Shown here one piece after another: positions 13,301-28,300 of a DNA stretch of 64,000 nt; positions within the stretch are counted from its first letter, which is position 1, and every line of letters begins with the position of its first letter. A model generated the notes under the pieces. The model was not told where the DNA came from, did not search any database, and was given only the letters and a program-made list of their open reading frames with translations. The translations under genes were made by a program, and so were the position numbers. This DNA is from Burhinus oedicnemus (taxonomy: Eukaryota > Chordata > Aves > Charadriiformes > Burhinidae), in NCBI GenBank assembly GCA_008921705.1, contig VFFE01007633.1:2103920-2167919 (forward strand). The letters are read 5' to 3'.

Positions 13301-16300
13301 TTTGCTATCAAAACTTGGCGGAAAAAAAATGCTTTCTCTGTCAGTTTTACCAATAGCTTTTCCACATGAGCCCTCATTTTTCTCTGCTTTTGTACACTTT
13401 TTGTTAGTTTTTTTTCCCCAAGTATTTCTGATATAATAAAGTAGAGCCTTAGGAATTCCATAAAATACTTCCATTTTTGTAAGGAAATGTCTACAATATG
13501 AAATTATAAAATAAAAACATTAGAAAATTATTTAGTGTTTGTCTAAGAAATATATTAAGCATTTTTGTTTATATTCAAAAGTCCCTTAGCCTCCTCGTCC
13601 TGCAGTGTCTGAAAAGTTGGAAACAAACGCTCATAGTTTGAGCCCCACTCCTCTGAATGGTCACTGCAGTTTTTGGTTCTTTATCCTCACAGTCTACCTA
13701 GGACTTTTCTCCCTTTCAGATTTTATTGATTGTTTCAACTGAAGCGTTATCATTTTATTTACTTCAGTAAATGGAGCATCCAGTGTTTCAACCACTGAGT
13801 GCCATTTTTAGCTCAAGGCTTCTTTTATAGAGGTACGGTTAAATTGACATTGAAGTTCATTTCAGTTAAACACATAGGGGAAAAAATACCCATAGAGGAA
13901 TTTAACCTGATCGAGTGAAACCACTGCAAACTCTCACTTTTTATTTAAATTGCAGCAGTATTTTCTAGGAGAGTCCTCTCTGTTACCCAGTGTCAGTTGT
14001 GCTGATCAAATTGCTAATCTACCTGTTATGCAAAGACCCTTAAAACTCTGCATAACAAAGAACTGGAATGCATATATGAGTCCAGTACTAGTAGATTGCT
14101 TACATGAGTACACATCCATGAGTACTCTTCCATGCCCCTGATTTTACCTCCTTTTCCCACCTGAAGGGACTTGGGCATATGAAGGAGCTAAGAACTTAGA
14201 GGAGACAGGAGACTGCTGATCATGCAAAGCAGTTGTGTTGGAGTTAGAGATTTTCTAAAGAAATTACAGTACTATATTGCTTTAATTATGTTAATTATGT
14301 GGAAATAAAGAATGAAATTCTGGCGTGCTGAAGTGAACAACAGAACACTCGTTCATTTCAACTGAGCCAAGATTTCACCTGAAGGACATTCTTCTTCCTG
14401 TGAGATACTCAGATCTACAAGTGATGAAATGCTCATAAAAAAAACACGGTTAAGTAATAAACTTCACTAGTAACTAGCCTTTAAAATAGCATATTTACCA
14501 GATCAAATAACTTTTTAACATACAGTATGCTTATATAGCACTTTATACCCACCCTACCTTCTTTTCTTGTGCAGTGTTTGGAACTGTTAAAGTGTAGATT
14601 CCACTTGTTGTCAGTCCAGATTTGAAAGCTTCAGCACAGTCTTTGAAGCTGATTTGTTCCTCTTTAGCTATGAAGTTGTTCTTAGCTGCTAAAAATACAA
14701 TAGAAATTCATTGAAGGCATTAGAGGAGATGAATAAAAGTTACTAAGAAGCAATTAATGATGTAATCAGCTTAAAGTGTTGCAGTTCTAAAAAATATGCT
14801 TGGTCCTGAAAGAAATGACAGATCAAGGTGTTAATTATGTGTGTTGTTACTTTGTATTATTTAGAGCCGTTACACTGGTGGGAGCGTGGTTGCTTGATAG
14901 GTTGGAAATGCTGACATGAATATGCTGAATAAGAAAACTTAGGATATAGCATCTCATTCAGTTGAACAGTTTCTGCTTCCATTCATTGCCTTTGCTGGAC
15001 TCCCGACATGCATTACAACCTCTGCATGCATTAACTACTGTTACAAACATATCTAACTAGCAGCTGATTGTATTAATAATGACCTTTGGCCAGTACTCTA
15101 ATATTGTGAAATCTAACATAAGAGTTATGAAATCTTGTATAATACAGCTGATTGGTATAACTACTCTTACAAAGTTTTAGCTAGGTTTTTTGCCCCCGTG
15201 CTGAGCAGGAACAAGTTTGGATGTACCAAGCTGAAGCTTGGTAGCTCAGCCCAATCCACTAAGAAAACATTCCTTCTGGAATTCATTTGTGTAAAAAATA
15301 CATTTTAATATGCCTAAGCCTTCTTATTTTACAGAACAATCTAAGGCTCATCTTTTTGTTCAGTTCTTTATTAACTATGGAGGTTGGAATTTCCTGGCAT
15401 TTCGCCTGCTGACTGATATTTCATATTTGACCCTTTTGGGGTTGGTTCTGTGTATTTTCCCTTTTAATTTAATCTAACAAGCACAGCCAGTTAGTACAAA
15501 GTTTTAGGTGTCATATAAATACATTCTTATATTACAGTTGCTTATTTTGTTCTTTTTAGCTTGCTTATTCATTATTTACCTGTTTACATGCTTTGCCTTA
15601 AATATAAAAATAACACGTTCAGTGTTTTAATTGCTTTTCCACACTCTATTGTTTGTATACTGTCTTAGAAGCTTTCCCTGCTAATTTTGTCTTTTTGGCA
15701 AACATTCATTATTTTTTCCACTCTGGGTTTAACAGTGTTGTAGCCAACATGACTTTGACTTGTTTACTTATTTGTGCACTAGCATAGCAGATAACATCAG
15801 CAGGAACATGTACAGCCTTGGTAATGGTATTTAAGGGGATAGTGTCAGTTATTAGGACAAAAAACTTGGGATTTACTTCTTTAGAAAAACCTACAACACC
15901 ATACTATTTAGGACACTACTGAAAGCAAGGACTTCTGAACACCCTTTTCCTTTTTTGTGATCCAACTTACAGTAACGTAGCATAGTCCATCTATACTGTC
16001 TTTTAAGTTGGAATCACAACTATGTTAAAATTTCCCTAGTATTTAATTTCAAATCCTTTTTTTTAGAGGTTCTGTATGCTTGTGTATTTCGAGCTCTGAG
16101 AACTTTACAGGCAAAGATGATTCTTGACTCTTTTATATACAACAGCTATACCTTCTTAATTTGTCAAAGTTCCGTATTAGACATGAAATTCAAGGTAAGG
16201 AATTTGTTCATTTGTTTAAATCCTGTTTAGCCATAACTTGCAGTTTATGGTTTGTGTGGGTTTTTTTATGGAGCATGTGAATCTGCATGAATTTGGAAGC

Positions 16301-19300
16301 TATGCTCGGTGGCTATGATTTGTTGCAGGGCTGTCAGGCATTTGGGGGTGAGATTATTGCCTATAAAATTTGTTAGGCTGAGGGATTTTTAGGATGATTA
16401 GCTTCAGTGAAAGACTGGAGGACTTTGGGGAGTCCTTGCTGCCCTGGGCTGGTGCTTTCTGTTGTTTGGGGCATACATAGGTGCTAAAACCTGGGTCAGC
16501 GCTGATTCCTTTGTCTTTAATAGCCACTGTAATTTGGCCTTTTGATCAACTCTATGTGCATAGAGCAATGAGCGGTGGCAGAAGTAATTTTTGCGAGCCA
16601 GGAAGAAAAGTTGCAGGCCTCCATCATGCAGTCTAACCTAGATACATGCTCAAGGGAGTGTGTGTTGCCAGCTGAATGAGTGCCATGTGAGATGAATGAT
16701 ACTTGCCATCTCTGTATTTTGTTGAACCACTGAAGAAGTGGACAGGGAAGCCAATATAAACCACAGAAGACAAGCAAAACGTTGAAAAGAAACCACATAA
16801 ATGTTGTGGTTGTTCCCCCCCACCCCTAACAAATAGGTTAGTTAACTCAGATGCAGAACTTAAGGCAAAAAAAAATTAAACTTTTTGAGAAGCAGAAGCA
16901 TGAGGAAACTGGTTGTCAGTCTTCATGGGTAATAATGTACACAAATTAGGGAATGTCACTCAAATGATATAGGCAAGTCTGCTTTTACTTACAGTTTGGT
17001 GTAGATATCATAGTAAGCAAGTTATGAACAGTCTCCATCAGATCATGTTGCTGTTTTTGCAGAACTGAGTTGTTTACTGTAGCTGTAACTAACTGCTTTT
17101 CTAGTTCTTCTATAATAGAATTCTGTCTGGCTACTAGGACTTGAAGCTGTTCTTTTTCATCTTTTATTGACTTCAGCTGAAGTGTGTGTTTGTCTTCCAT
17201 CTCAAGAACTCTTTTTTCTAGAAAGCTAAATAAAAGTTTACAGTTAGGCTTTCAAAAACAGTTGTGAGCTGATGTAAAGAGAATCAAGCCTGTTGCAGAA
17301 GTTTCTTTCTTCCTAAGTACTCAACTTCATTCTCTGATGCCGTGCGTGCAGTAGAAAGCTAAATGAAAGCCGAGTTTAGTTTGATATATATGCTTTAATT
17401 TATTATATAACTAATTAGTACATTAATAAACAACATTATTGAGTATAGTCTGTATCACAGGCTTTTAAAGTGTAACAATTGGGTGTCTGATAATTCAACA
17501 TTATGAAAGGAATTAAATAGTTTGGTCCTGAAAAAAGAATAGTAGTGCTAGAAGTACAGGGAGTATAAAAAGGATGTAGATCCAAAGTAACCATTATTTA
17601 TGACTATGAAGTGTCTCGAATACCATTCTCTTACAGGTTAGGCATAAGAGTGAAAGATTTCATGTTTTTACCCTATTCAAAGATGAAACTTATTTAAAGG
17701 TGAACCTATGAATTTTTCAAATGTCCTGTAATTATAATAAAATATATACTTAAATAAATGTTATGGTGTTAAGACAGGGAAACGTGCAAATAGTTACTTG
17801 AAGATGCATTACCCATCTCCAGTTCTGGGGCTGGTGTGAGTAGGTGACTGGCTGGAAAATTATTTCATTGGTAATTGTTCTGATGCAGACTTTGAGAAAG
17901 ATGATGTTAAAAGATGCATGGCCGGAAGGGAGAAGTTCACCTAAAATCCATTACTGTTACTGAAAAAAATCCTGAACCTTATCATTATGTTTCAAGCAGA
18001 TTAGCTCAATGTCAGATTGTCTTTTGTTAGGTGAGAAATAATGCTTTTGTGTTTACGTGGGTTTTACAAGGGTAGTCTAAAGTCTGCTGAGTTCAACCCA
18101 AAAAAAAGTGACATTTTACAATTCAGTATTTACTTTGCTTTCCATTTGATAAGGGTGCTTGTTTTTATTAAGCTGGTAGATAAAACTTTAGGGAGCATAT
18201 ATAAATGTAGTAGAGTAGTGAACAAAAATGTCAAAACATGTCTCCTGTTTTTTTTAAGCTAATTCTTTTAAAATAAAAAGCACTTTGCACATATGGTTCT
18301 CATTGAAAAACATGGCTTTGAAGGAGAAAACTTACTGTTATTGCTGCTTTTAGGTTTCTCTGTAAACTATTTATTGCCAAAAGTAAAATAAGATCCTGGT
18401 GATATGAAAATGAAACTAGCTGAAAAAAGGTATGAGCCTTTGGACAACAGCTGAATACAGAAATGAACAGGAGTAATAGTTGGTTATCGGTCTGAATTTC
18501 AGAAGATTGATTATTAAGGAACTTAGAATATGAGTGGTATTTGACTTTTCTTACCAGGTTAGAAAAAAATTGTGGCAATGACATGATTGCATATTATGAT
18601 AGCTGCGTACTACTTGGAAATAAAATTTTAGAGATGTGGTTGCCCTGGCTTAGTTTGGGTCAGACTACATAATCCATAACTTCATCTGGATAAGTCTAAA
18701 GAAGAATATGAATTGGCTACAACTGAAGTACTGAGAAGTATTTCAGTTTTAATCTTAAGTTCTTCATGTAAAGGAGAACTTTAGACAATGAAGAATGATA
18801 TATAAACAGAACATGAGAAGAATAAATCTGCATGACTCTCCAGGCCTTTAATAATATATGACCTTTGTCATAAGCATAGCTGGGTGTGGGGAGCTTCTGT
18901 ACAAGGCCTTATTTTCCTGCTTGAATACATTTGTTTCTAAAACCATTAGAAGGTCACTTCAGGGAATAGCATTTTATTGGGTTGATAGGCAAACTTACCT
19001 GTTTTTTTCTTGTAATTTAGTTATCTCGTTGGTCTGATCTGAAATCTGTCTTTCTAGTTTGTTTGTTGAAAGAGAGTGTTCCAAAAGCTGAAGTTCAAGT
19101 CTGGTTGTCTGGTTTAATACCTAAATCAGATTTATAAGAATATTTGAAAATCAATACACTTCTTTTAAATAAACGGTAATTTCTTTATGTTCTGAAATCA
19201 TGCAAATATCTACTTAAACCTATAATTAAAAAAAAAAAAATTAACACTTAATTTGGGCACAAATGCTCATAGAATTAGAATGAAGAAGAATACACAGAGT

Positions 19301-22300
19301 TGCGCTAATTTTGTTGTTACACTACCATATATCATTGGGAGTATTTCAGTAGTATGCTACATTTCTGATCAACGGCTGAGAGTTGCTGTGTACTTTAGTT
19401 TTGCTGTCATGCCTTCCCCTCTGTTATGCTATTCTTATTTCATTACTGGAACTATTATGGTGGTTGTTCAGAGAATAATTTGAATTGTTTTTTCAGTCTG
19501 GTGTAGAAAGTACGTACTTTGCATATCTCCCACTGGTTGAAATCTTGGCCCAGTCCTGAAATCATTAGATAGTTCCCTCTTAGCTATTTTCCTTAATCCC
19601 AAATGATATTTTAAAGTGTTTATCAATCACGTGAACCACACTTTTGTTGATTCATTCCTTGCATTTTCATGTTGCCTTTTCTGTATGTATTGTTTACTGT
19701 CTAAATTTATTTGCATCTTTAAATGAAGGAATGCAAATATTAGGAAACATGGAAGATACTTTTCTGTTTGTATAGGATTGCATTACTTTGAGGCAAGTTT
19801 TCTAGAAATATTTTCTCATTGTTTTAGAACACCTTTTTTTAATTCAGCAGAATTTGGCTTTCCTTGGCAGGAAGAATTGATTACTCGTGTCCTTCATGTT
19901 AAACAGTCATTCAGGACATGATTTCACACTTAAGTGTAATTGAAAACTATTGCCAAAAGTAAGTGTCCTTGAGAGAGCAATTGTTTGGTTAATTTCCTTA
20001 TGTTGTTAATTAAGCCCTTAACCCAGTCACCAGTAATTTCAAGCAGAGGAGGAAAGTTACAGTCATGATTTTCTTCCTCGAAGCAGAAAATAATTGAATA
20101 ATTTCCATAAGGGTGTTACTGTGAATGAATAAATACATTCTCTCAACATGTGCAAGATACTGGGCTCCTGAATAATGCAATCAGAAAGTTGAATTCAGTA
20201 CGCCTGTGAGCTATGGACTATCAGTTTATCAGAGTTCACAAAGGCTTGGTTTGGGTTAAAAAAAATAATTCATTTGATTAATTCTACAGATAGTAAAATG
20301 TCTAACCGCAATTTTAGGTTTTGCATGCTATTTACATTGTATGTTATGTACTACATTCTATATTCATTGTTTGTTTTGGAAATTATGTATCTGAATTTTC
20401 CTACCATGTTAGCGAAAGTACAAATAAATACTATTCTACATTGATTGGACTTGTCCTTATAACATTAAAATCTGCATTCTATTTCACAGAATGTCTTATT
20501 GTATTTGATGTTTTTCAATTAAAGCAGTAATTAAAGATAAACCCATTAATTTTTTTGTTTGAAATAATCTAAAGAATAATATGTACAGTAGCACATTTAC
20601 TTCTGTGTGAATATACTTTTCTTGTAGCCTCCTCCTAATTCCTTTTTTCTTGATTCATCTCTGATTTTTTCTTTATCCCTCTGTTAAATAACAATAATAT
20701 AGTGCATTTTGCTGGAAATTAACTGTTAACCCATTTACGTCACCTGTGAAAACGTTCATTAAAGAGACACATTTTTCTTGATAAGACTCTTTAATAAATA
20801 CAAAGGAAATTTTAATGTAAAAAAGCAATTATCCTGGTAAATGGAACAAAGGCAGTTTGAAGGAACTCTCTTTTAGCTAAGATCTGGTGGTAAGAGGTGA
20901 ATAATAACAGATACATGACGAGGGTTGTGTAAAAGCATACTAGTACCCAACTGATGCTTGGATATAGTATAGTAGTTTTAAGTATATTAGCTTTAAAGAT
21001 GAATGTAACGTGAAGTATGCTAGATGTACTTCAAATCCTGCTGTAATAGAAATCTTTCAAGTGACAACGGTGGGCTTGAGATGGAACTATGTATTTCCAA
21101 ATTCTAATGTTTCCTTAAGATGAGTAGAGCTATTGATTATAAGGATTGACTTCTAATTGTTGAACTGAATAGTGTAATGCTAAACTATCTTAAATGTATA
21201 GTTGTAGGTGTTTGGGAAGCAGAAGCATTTTTAGGTTGAAATTCATTACTTACTTGTGCTTCAACATCTGTTAATTTGCGGGTCTGTTCAGCTGTTTGAT
21301 TTAGTAAGTTTGTGCCTATTTCAATCATTACTGCAGTCTGGTTCTGCACTGCAGTTTGCTGGATCTCTACCATTTCTTTCTTCATACTGTCTTGGATGTA
21401 ATTCTCAAGCTACATGGGAAAGGAAAGAGAGAAGATAGTTGCATTCTTTGAATGTTGGAGGGGGTGGGGGGGAGTACAGTAAGCCTGCTGGCTGCCTTGC
21501 TAAACAAATTTGTTCCTTGTCTGTTATGCATTTGTGCAAAGTTTCCCAATGTTAAGCTCTGTGAGAGGAAGGGCAACTATGACAAGGAACGTGTGGCCAC
21601 TCGTTTTCTAAAGGCAGGAACAGAGATTTGCAGGAGGTAGGTAGAAGGCACGGTGGTGAGAATGCTCGCAGGCACTTGGAAGCTTTTCTGCCTTACTGCT
21701 CCCACCATTGTAACCATCAGAAGAGCTTCACCAGCTTTGGCAGCAATGGGAATTTTTTAGAAGACAAAAGCTTTGGAGTTTAGTCAACTTCCTGTATCTA
21801 GACTTAAATATTTTCAAAAGCATTTTTCATCACATGACTAAGTCAGATGTCATTTAATACTGTTATGTGTGCATTTTTATCTGAGAGAATTTCAAATAAA
21901 GACATGAAACAGTAGGAAAACCTATAAATACTTTAAATGCTTAATATATAGGAATGCAAAAACTGTTTTAAATACTTGATTCTGAAGTCATTTCTGTGGC
22001 TAAACTAGTAAGGCTTTTTTGGTAGTCATTTTATAACACAGTATACTGCTCTGTTAGGAAAGCAAGGAGAAAATAAGTAGCAAGGAAAAAATTCAAGTAA
22101 CCTTTCGTTAAGTCTTTCTCTCCATGTGTCTGGATTGTCCAAAAGCAGTCTGACTTTTCTCCATGCTGCTTTACTATCATTTTCTCAATAGCTTGCAAAT
22201 ATTTCATATTTCTTTCATGAGTCATTACTTATGTTTCAACTCCTAAAAATCCAGGCCGCATAATTTTATTTTTTTTTGATTGGGGAAATTTCCTGAAATT

Positions 22301-25300
22301 TCTAGAATCAAACTTCTACTTCACTCCAATGTTGTTCTAGGAAAAGAACCATAATAATTTTTTACCTTCATGCTGTACCTACAAAGACAATACTAGCTAA
22401 CAACAAATAGCTAGTCTCATTAAGCACAAATTATAAAACATCACCAATTCTTAATCTAAAGAAAATGGTAAAACATGTTGATATCTTGATTTTTAAAAAT
22501 ATTATTTTGATAATGCTACCTTTGTATGAATAATGGCTAGTAGTGAGGAGGAGCTTTGACCGTTATTCATAGAATCATAGAATGGTTTAGGTTGGAAGGG
22601 ACCTTAAAGATCACCTAGTTCCAACTCCCCTGCCATGGGCAAGGACACCTCCCACTAGACCTGGTTGCTCAAAGCCTCATCCAGCCTGGCCTTGAACACT
22701 GCCAGGGATGGGGCACCCACAACTTCCCTGGGCAACCTGTTCCAGTGTCTCACTACCTTCAGAGTAAAGAATTTCTTCCTAATATCTAATCAAAGTCTAC
22801 CCCCTTTCAGTTTAAAACCGTTACCCCTCATCCTATCACTACATGCCCATGTAAAAAGTCCCTCTCCAGCTTTCTTGTAGGCCCCTTTTCAGATACTGGA
22901 AGGCTGCTATAAGGTCTCCCTGGAACCTTCTCTTCTCCAGGAAGAACAACCCCAACTCTCTCCGCCTGTCTTCATAGCAGAGGTGCTCTAATCCTCTGAT
23001 CATGTTTGTGGCCCTTCTCTGGACCCACTCCAACAGGTCAGCGTCCTTCTTATTTGGGGACTCCAGAGCTGGACACAGTACTACAGGTGGGGTCTCACGA
23101 GGACAGAGTAGGGGGCAGAATCCCCTCCCTCGTCCTGCTGGCCACGCTTCTTTTGATGCAGCCCAGGATGCAGTTGGCCTTCTGGGCTGCAAGCACACAT
23201 TGCTGGCTCACGTTGAGCTTCTCATCTACCGACACCCCCAAGTCCCTCTCCTCAGGGCTGCTTTCGATCCATTCTCCGCCCAGCCTGTATTTGTGCATGG
23301 GATTGCCTTGACCCACGTGCTTTCCATATCAGTAAGGAAAAAGTAGTTTATGATTTAATATTCTACCAAACCACTGTTCAGATATAGCCATTCCACTTCT
23401 GACCAGCTAAAGATCAACTGGCAGATCTATCAGCTTGGAATGTTTCTCCCTTAAATATTACTTGAGCAAGGACTGGATTTTTTTTTCTGACTTCACAGTT
23501 GTTTTTTAAAAGTGTCAAATGAAGAAAACAGGGTGTATTAAGAAGTTAAAACCTCTAAAACTGGAAGTATATTCTTAGATTGAAGTAAGCATTATTACAT
23601 TTTGTCCGGTGTGACCAAACTTTCAAAGCAGTATTTTTGTGTTCACTCCATTCTCTTGGTGCAGCTGGTGAACTGCAATGCACAGATTTCAGATCTGGCA
23701 CAAGGTTTGACCCACATCTACTGTACTGCTGCATAAGTGTACTTACTGCTCAGTTATATCACAAGGGTTTAAAACTAGCCTTTAGACAGTCTCTTTGCAT
23801 AATAACCTTTCTGAATACTAAAAGTAAGCATAAAATCAACTGGGTTTTGGGATGATAATTTAACATGGATATCTTCAATTGCCATCACACTACGGCAGTT
23901 AGAGTTGTTCCTTATTCACAAGATCTGTTCTTAAGTGTTACCTTTTGCTCCTGGATATTCCTTATTTTCTAAAGCCTCCCCACCCAGAGATAAATCTAAT
24001 TTGACCAAACGTGTTGGATTTTTTTTTCAAACTTTGGTGACATTTTTTAGGTCAGCTGCTTCTTTTCTGCTGAAGTAAAATCAGTGGCTTTTAATTGTGT
24101 AGTGATGGTAAGACATCTTCGGTCCTTGATGATTAGGCTATGAGATGTCAGAGTATAGTGATAATTTAATATAAAAAGCAATGCAAGATGGTATTTAGTG
24201 CACTGTAGTCCAAGGAGATGTGCAAAATTCTGAAGGCTTTTATATGGATAAAAGTAAATAATTTTTCACTAGTTAGATGCTGCTCCATGAAGACCGCGAA
24301 CAGCAATTAATATGTGTCCATCTGAAAAGGCTAGACATCTGGGGATTAAACAATTTATATGAGTCCAAGTTAACTTTAGCAACTGAAGATGGAGAACTGG
24401 ACATCATTATCGACAACGTGGAAAATACCTTTGCTCAAATGCACCTCTGTTAAAAGAAAGTGAAGGGAGATCTTCAGAATGCATTTTATTTGCCTCAGTA
24501 CCAGTCAAGTATTGTAATGCCTTTATAAAGATCAAGGATATGGCCTTGCCTGGCAGACTCAATCCACATCTGCAATTAGAAGGGACATTGGAAAGAGAAA
24601 AAAGAGGACATACAGAGAAAAAAAAAGGAGTGAGACAACTCAGGTATCAGAAAGCTACCAAATGAAAAGCATTGAATATATTGTGTCATCTTTAATTTAG
24701 AAAAAAGGCCCACAAAAAAAAAAAGAAAGAAGGCAATAAATAGATGAGCAAAGAAAGATTGATCAAAAGCTTTGATTCTTTCATAAAATAATTGTGGATA
24801 TTAAACCTTATTCTTCAAGGTTGGTTCTTTGCTCGCTAGAGAGAGATCAGAATGAGAATCTGAGTGAAGTAATCTCTGCAAATAGGATTACAGAACCGCA
24901 TGACTTCTTTGAAAATGTTATCACTGAGTTATTCCAAAACACACTACGAGAAAATGAGTTAATTCTGGTCTTAAAGGTAAGGTAAACATTTTATGGTAGG
25001 CTTAGGCAATTGCCCAGTTAAAACACACAGCTGTAAGGTTGCTCTGATTACAGTACGCAAAACCTGTGATTACAATTTAAGGCATCTGGTGGTTCTGGTT
25101 GCCAGATTTTAATACCCCTTGTCACTGTGCTTGCAACCTTAGAAAGCAGTTTTGTTTGGACACACAGATCTGCATTTTCATAATTTATCTTCTTTGAAAA
25201 TCTGTAAGTATAAGCCTATCTCCAAGTATCTAACCTCTTTCAAATAATATCTCATTCATGTGATGTATTCTAAATCATTGAAGTATTCTCTTGACTCCAG

Positions 25301-28300
25301 TTTAACAGTTTGTCTTCGCATCTGTTTAAATAAGTAACTTAGGGAATATGGTACTTCTGCTTACTTGAAAGCATGAAATACAAACATCAGAAGGGATTTA
25401 TTTTAAGATTTAAAGCCAGTTTCATGATCTGGCTCATTTGTTGTAATTTAGAGCAACATGAAACATCAAAATGATATTGACCTATTAAGTGGCTTTGGAG
25501 CTTCTTGTGGGGTTTTTTCTGCCTCAAAATCCTACAAAGCATGATTACATAAACCCTTTCTGTTCTCTCCTTCATATTCACTAATCCTCTCCCACCTTTG
25601 TGCATTCTCTGCATGTACACATCATATAATCTCTTTTCCTGACCTGAGCCAAGATAAGCTTTCATGCCTCTTTGCCTATATTCTTCTCTCTGTCATACAA
25701 TGCAAAACTGTAGAAAGTAGGACTTTTCACACCTACATTTCGTAATTCTTCTAGTGGCAGGTGCTTACTTTCATCTTTCTTCAAAGATGAATAAAAGAAT
25801 TACGTTCATCCAAAATGCACATCATCTCCCACTGACCTTAGCAAGAGCAGAACATGTTCCCATTGCACGCTCTGGGAAAGCGAGGCCCTTGGGTTTCCCT
25901 GAAAGGGAGGTGGAAGAACTTTTTCAATACAGGCAGCCAAGGCTGAGCTTCATCGACAACACTGAGGATTAGCAGCCATTTTGCAAGACTGCAGTTCTTT
26001 GTGGCACGCTTCTTTGTAGAGTACTATTCATCAGCTCCTGCCAAGGAGCCTCCTTCCTTTATAAGCAGCCACACACTCAGAATTTCTGAAGGGAGGAGAA
26101 TAGCATGGGTCACGTACAAGAGGAAAGGGCACAGGAATGAAAACCTTAAGTCCCCATCCTATGAGTTTGGAAGCTTGGCAGTTTGGTTTGTACAGCATGT
26201 CGGTCTTCTCCAATATTTTGCTCAGATTTGGAAGGTGCAGCAGGGATTATTTGCCAGATTTCTCCTTTGCCACATGGCTAGTTATGGGAAGATACTCTTT
26301 AATCTCTTTTTAATTCAATTAATAGCTGGTGTATAAGATTTATGTTGATCTATGTTAACCTTGATTACATCGTTATTTTGGGCAAAGTAATTGTCAAAAC
26401 CTGGTAGCTGACTATTAGTGATGCATCTTCTTTCAGAAATTCTGCTTTTGAGGGAGTAAGTCAATCAATGAATCCTATCTTAAGGAAATTGCAGGGGAGA
26501 GGGAAAGAAGTGTATTAATACATTCAGATTTGAAAGAAGGAATAGTTAGCTGCTAGCATTTCAGTGATTCTTCGTGGGATTTTTTCATGAAATGATCTAT
26601 TTTTTGTGTAAGACTTTGGCTGGCCTGTATTCTTGAAGAAAGTAAATATAAAAATGAAAGCGCAGATGGGGAAGAAGCATGTCCCTTGCTTAAATTGCAA
26701 AAACAGATGGGAAAACTGAAAAAAATAATTTCACAGTTAAGGTTTGTAATATAGTTATGGTGATGCATTTTTAGAAAGACAAAATTCTCTACGGTCATCA
26801 GTTTGGGGCTGTCATGCTTCATTACTTCAAATCATATAAAATCATAAAATTTGACAAACATACTTTAGCTAAGTTGCCAAAAGAACAAGGACAGATCAAT
26901 CATATTGGAGCACATTCCAAAACATTGCTTTTATAGCCAAGATTGTCTTTTTTTAAGCAAGCTTGAAATTGGCAAGAAAGAAAAGACAACATGTAGAGTA
27001 TGTGTTAAAAGAAATTTGTCTTCTAACCACTGGCAGAGATAGTATTAATCCTATATGAAGGGCTGCCAATACTTACTTAATTGAAGAGCCTTCCTGATAG
27101 CTATTGTATGGTTTGTGTCCATATTACAGAACAATTTTCCAAAGAATCAGTAACTTATTTGTGCAGTTTGTAGCCACTTTAACTTACCATTTTTTCATTT
27201 GAAGGTTTAAATGAGGTCTTGCTTTTGTTCTTTGTTGCCAAGTAGTTAGTCTGTACTAATAAAATGGTCATGTTCCTGGCAGCATTTATAGCTATATGAA
27301 TACCTAAATTCCTTCTTTACCAAATGCTACCCCATATAAATGGTACAAATAGTGCTGGCTGCTAGTCTCATTTTATAGAATTTGTCAGTTATTGGAGCAG
27401 TCTTTCCAAATAAAGTTTGATGATTTTCTTAATGTTTATAATCCGATTCTGTCAACTGTAACATTTATTTTCAGAGAGAGGTAATGTTAATCATGAGTTT
27501 CTATATACTGCTGTGTCCCTTAGAAGAAGTAGGTAGATGGCTGGAGCTGCATGATCCTTTGTATCCACCCCTAAGATCATCAGAATCTATCAAGATCTTT
27601 TTTCCTTGAATCACATATGGATTACTAGGCTAAGAAATTTACCACTTTCAGGGAATTCATCTATAAGTCTGAGAAAATTCCAAAAGCACTGGTTTTGGGC
27701 TTTCTCACAACTTGTCTACTGAAATCTGAAGATAGTCTGTATTCTTACAATAAAGCATCCATTCTAAAACTGTACCTGCTAGGAGAAATAGCAAAGAGGT
27801 CAAAGTTTATCTGCAGTCATATCTCTATAGCCCTGTATTTAGATCAGCAGATTCATTGCATGAAAAATGTCATCAGCCCCATCAGCAACTGCTCTGTGTG
27901 ATATACTGTATGAAGCTCAGCTGCATTTGGGCCGTTCATTCTATCTTAACAGCTGATTGCTGGCCAAACGGAGAGGTCACAAGCCTCCATGCCCCAGCCA
28001 CGTGTTTCCACTCCCTTCCTTGCACGGACTCTCACATTTGTTGCTGGACTTCTGACTAAGCCTGGAGGCACTAACCTAAAAGAAAACAAGGACAATTTCC
28101 TGTCAAGTTTGTGGATTGTGGATTTCTCCTAGATGTCAAAACTGTTACTAAGATAACTGTGGCCATTGATAGTGTAGAAAAGTTATTTTAAGAAGTAACG
28201 TGATTTAAAATTATATGCTAGAGTTTTAAATACAGACTTTGCCTAATATTCTTCTAAGGATATTGGTGCATATGAGGGTTGTTATCTTCCTCTGATTGCA

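Larger units (their letters stand above)
8070..14557 (-). other. ANGPT2 intron 5
   Basis: This 6.5-kb intron contains a 111-bp CR1 tail at 8158-8268 and a short perfect inverted repeat at 13100-13134. The rest is AT-rich unique-looking sequence, including a very AT-rich block around 12400-12450. Open frames of up to about 94 codons occur but none resembles a known protein. Confidence 0.9.

Noticed and set aside
16517..16798. 93-codon minus-strand open frame in ANGPT2 intron 4
   Set aside because: Not joined in frame to either exon by usable splice sites that I can see, and absent from known angiopoietins.
24794..24985. Possible + strand exon ending in AAG with a GTAAGG donor-like sequence
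   Set aside because: The 63 residues show no similarity to MCPH1 or anything else I know, no convincing partner exon was found, and a donor-like hexamer is common by chance.
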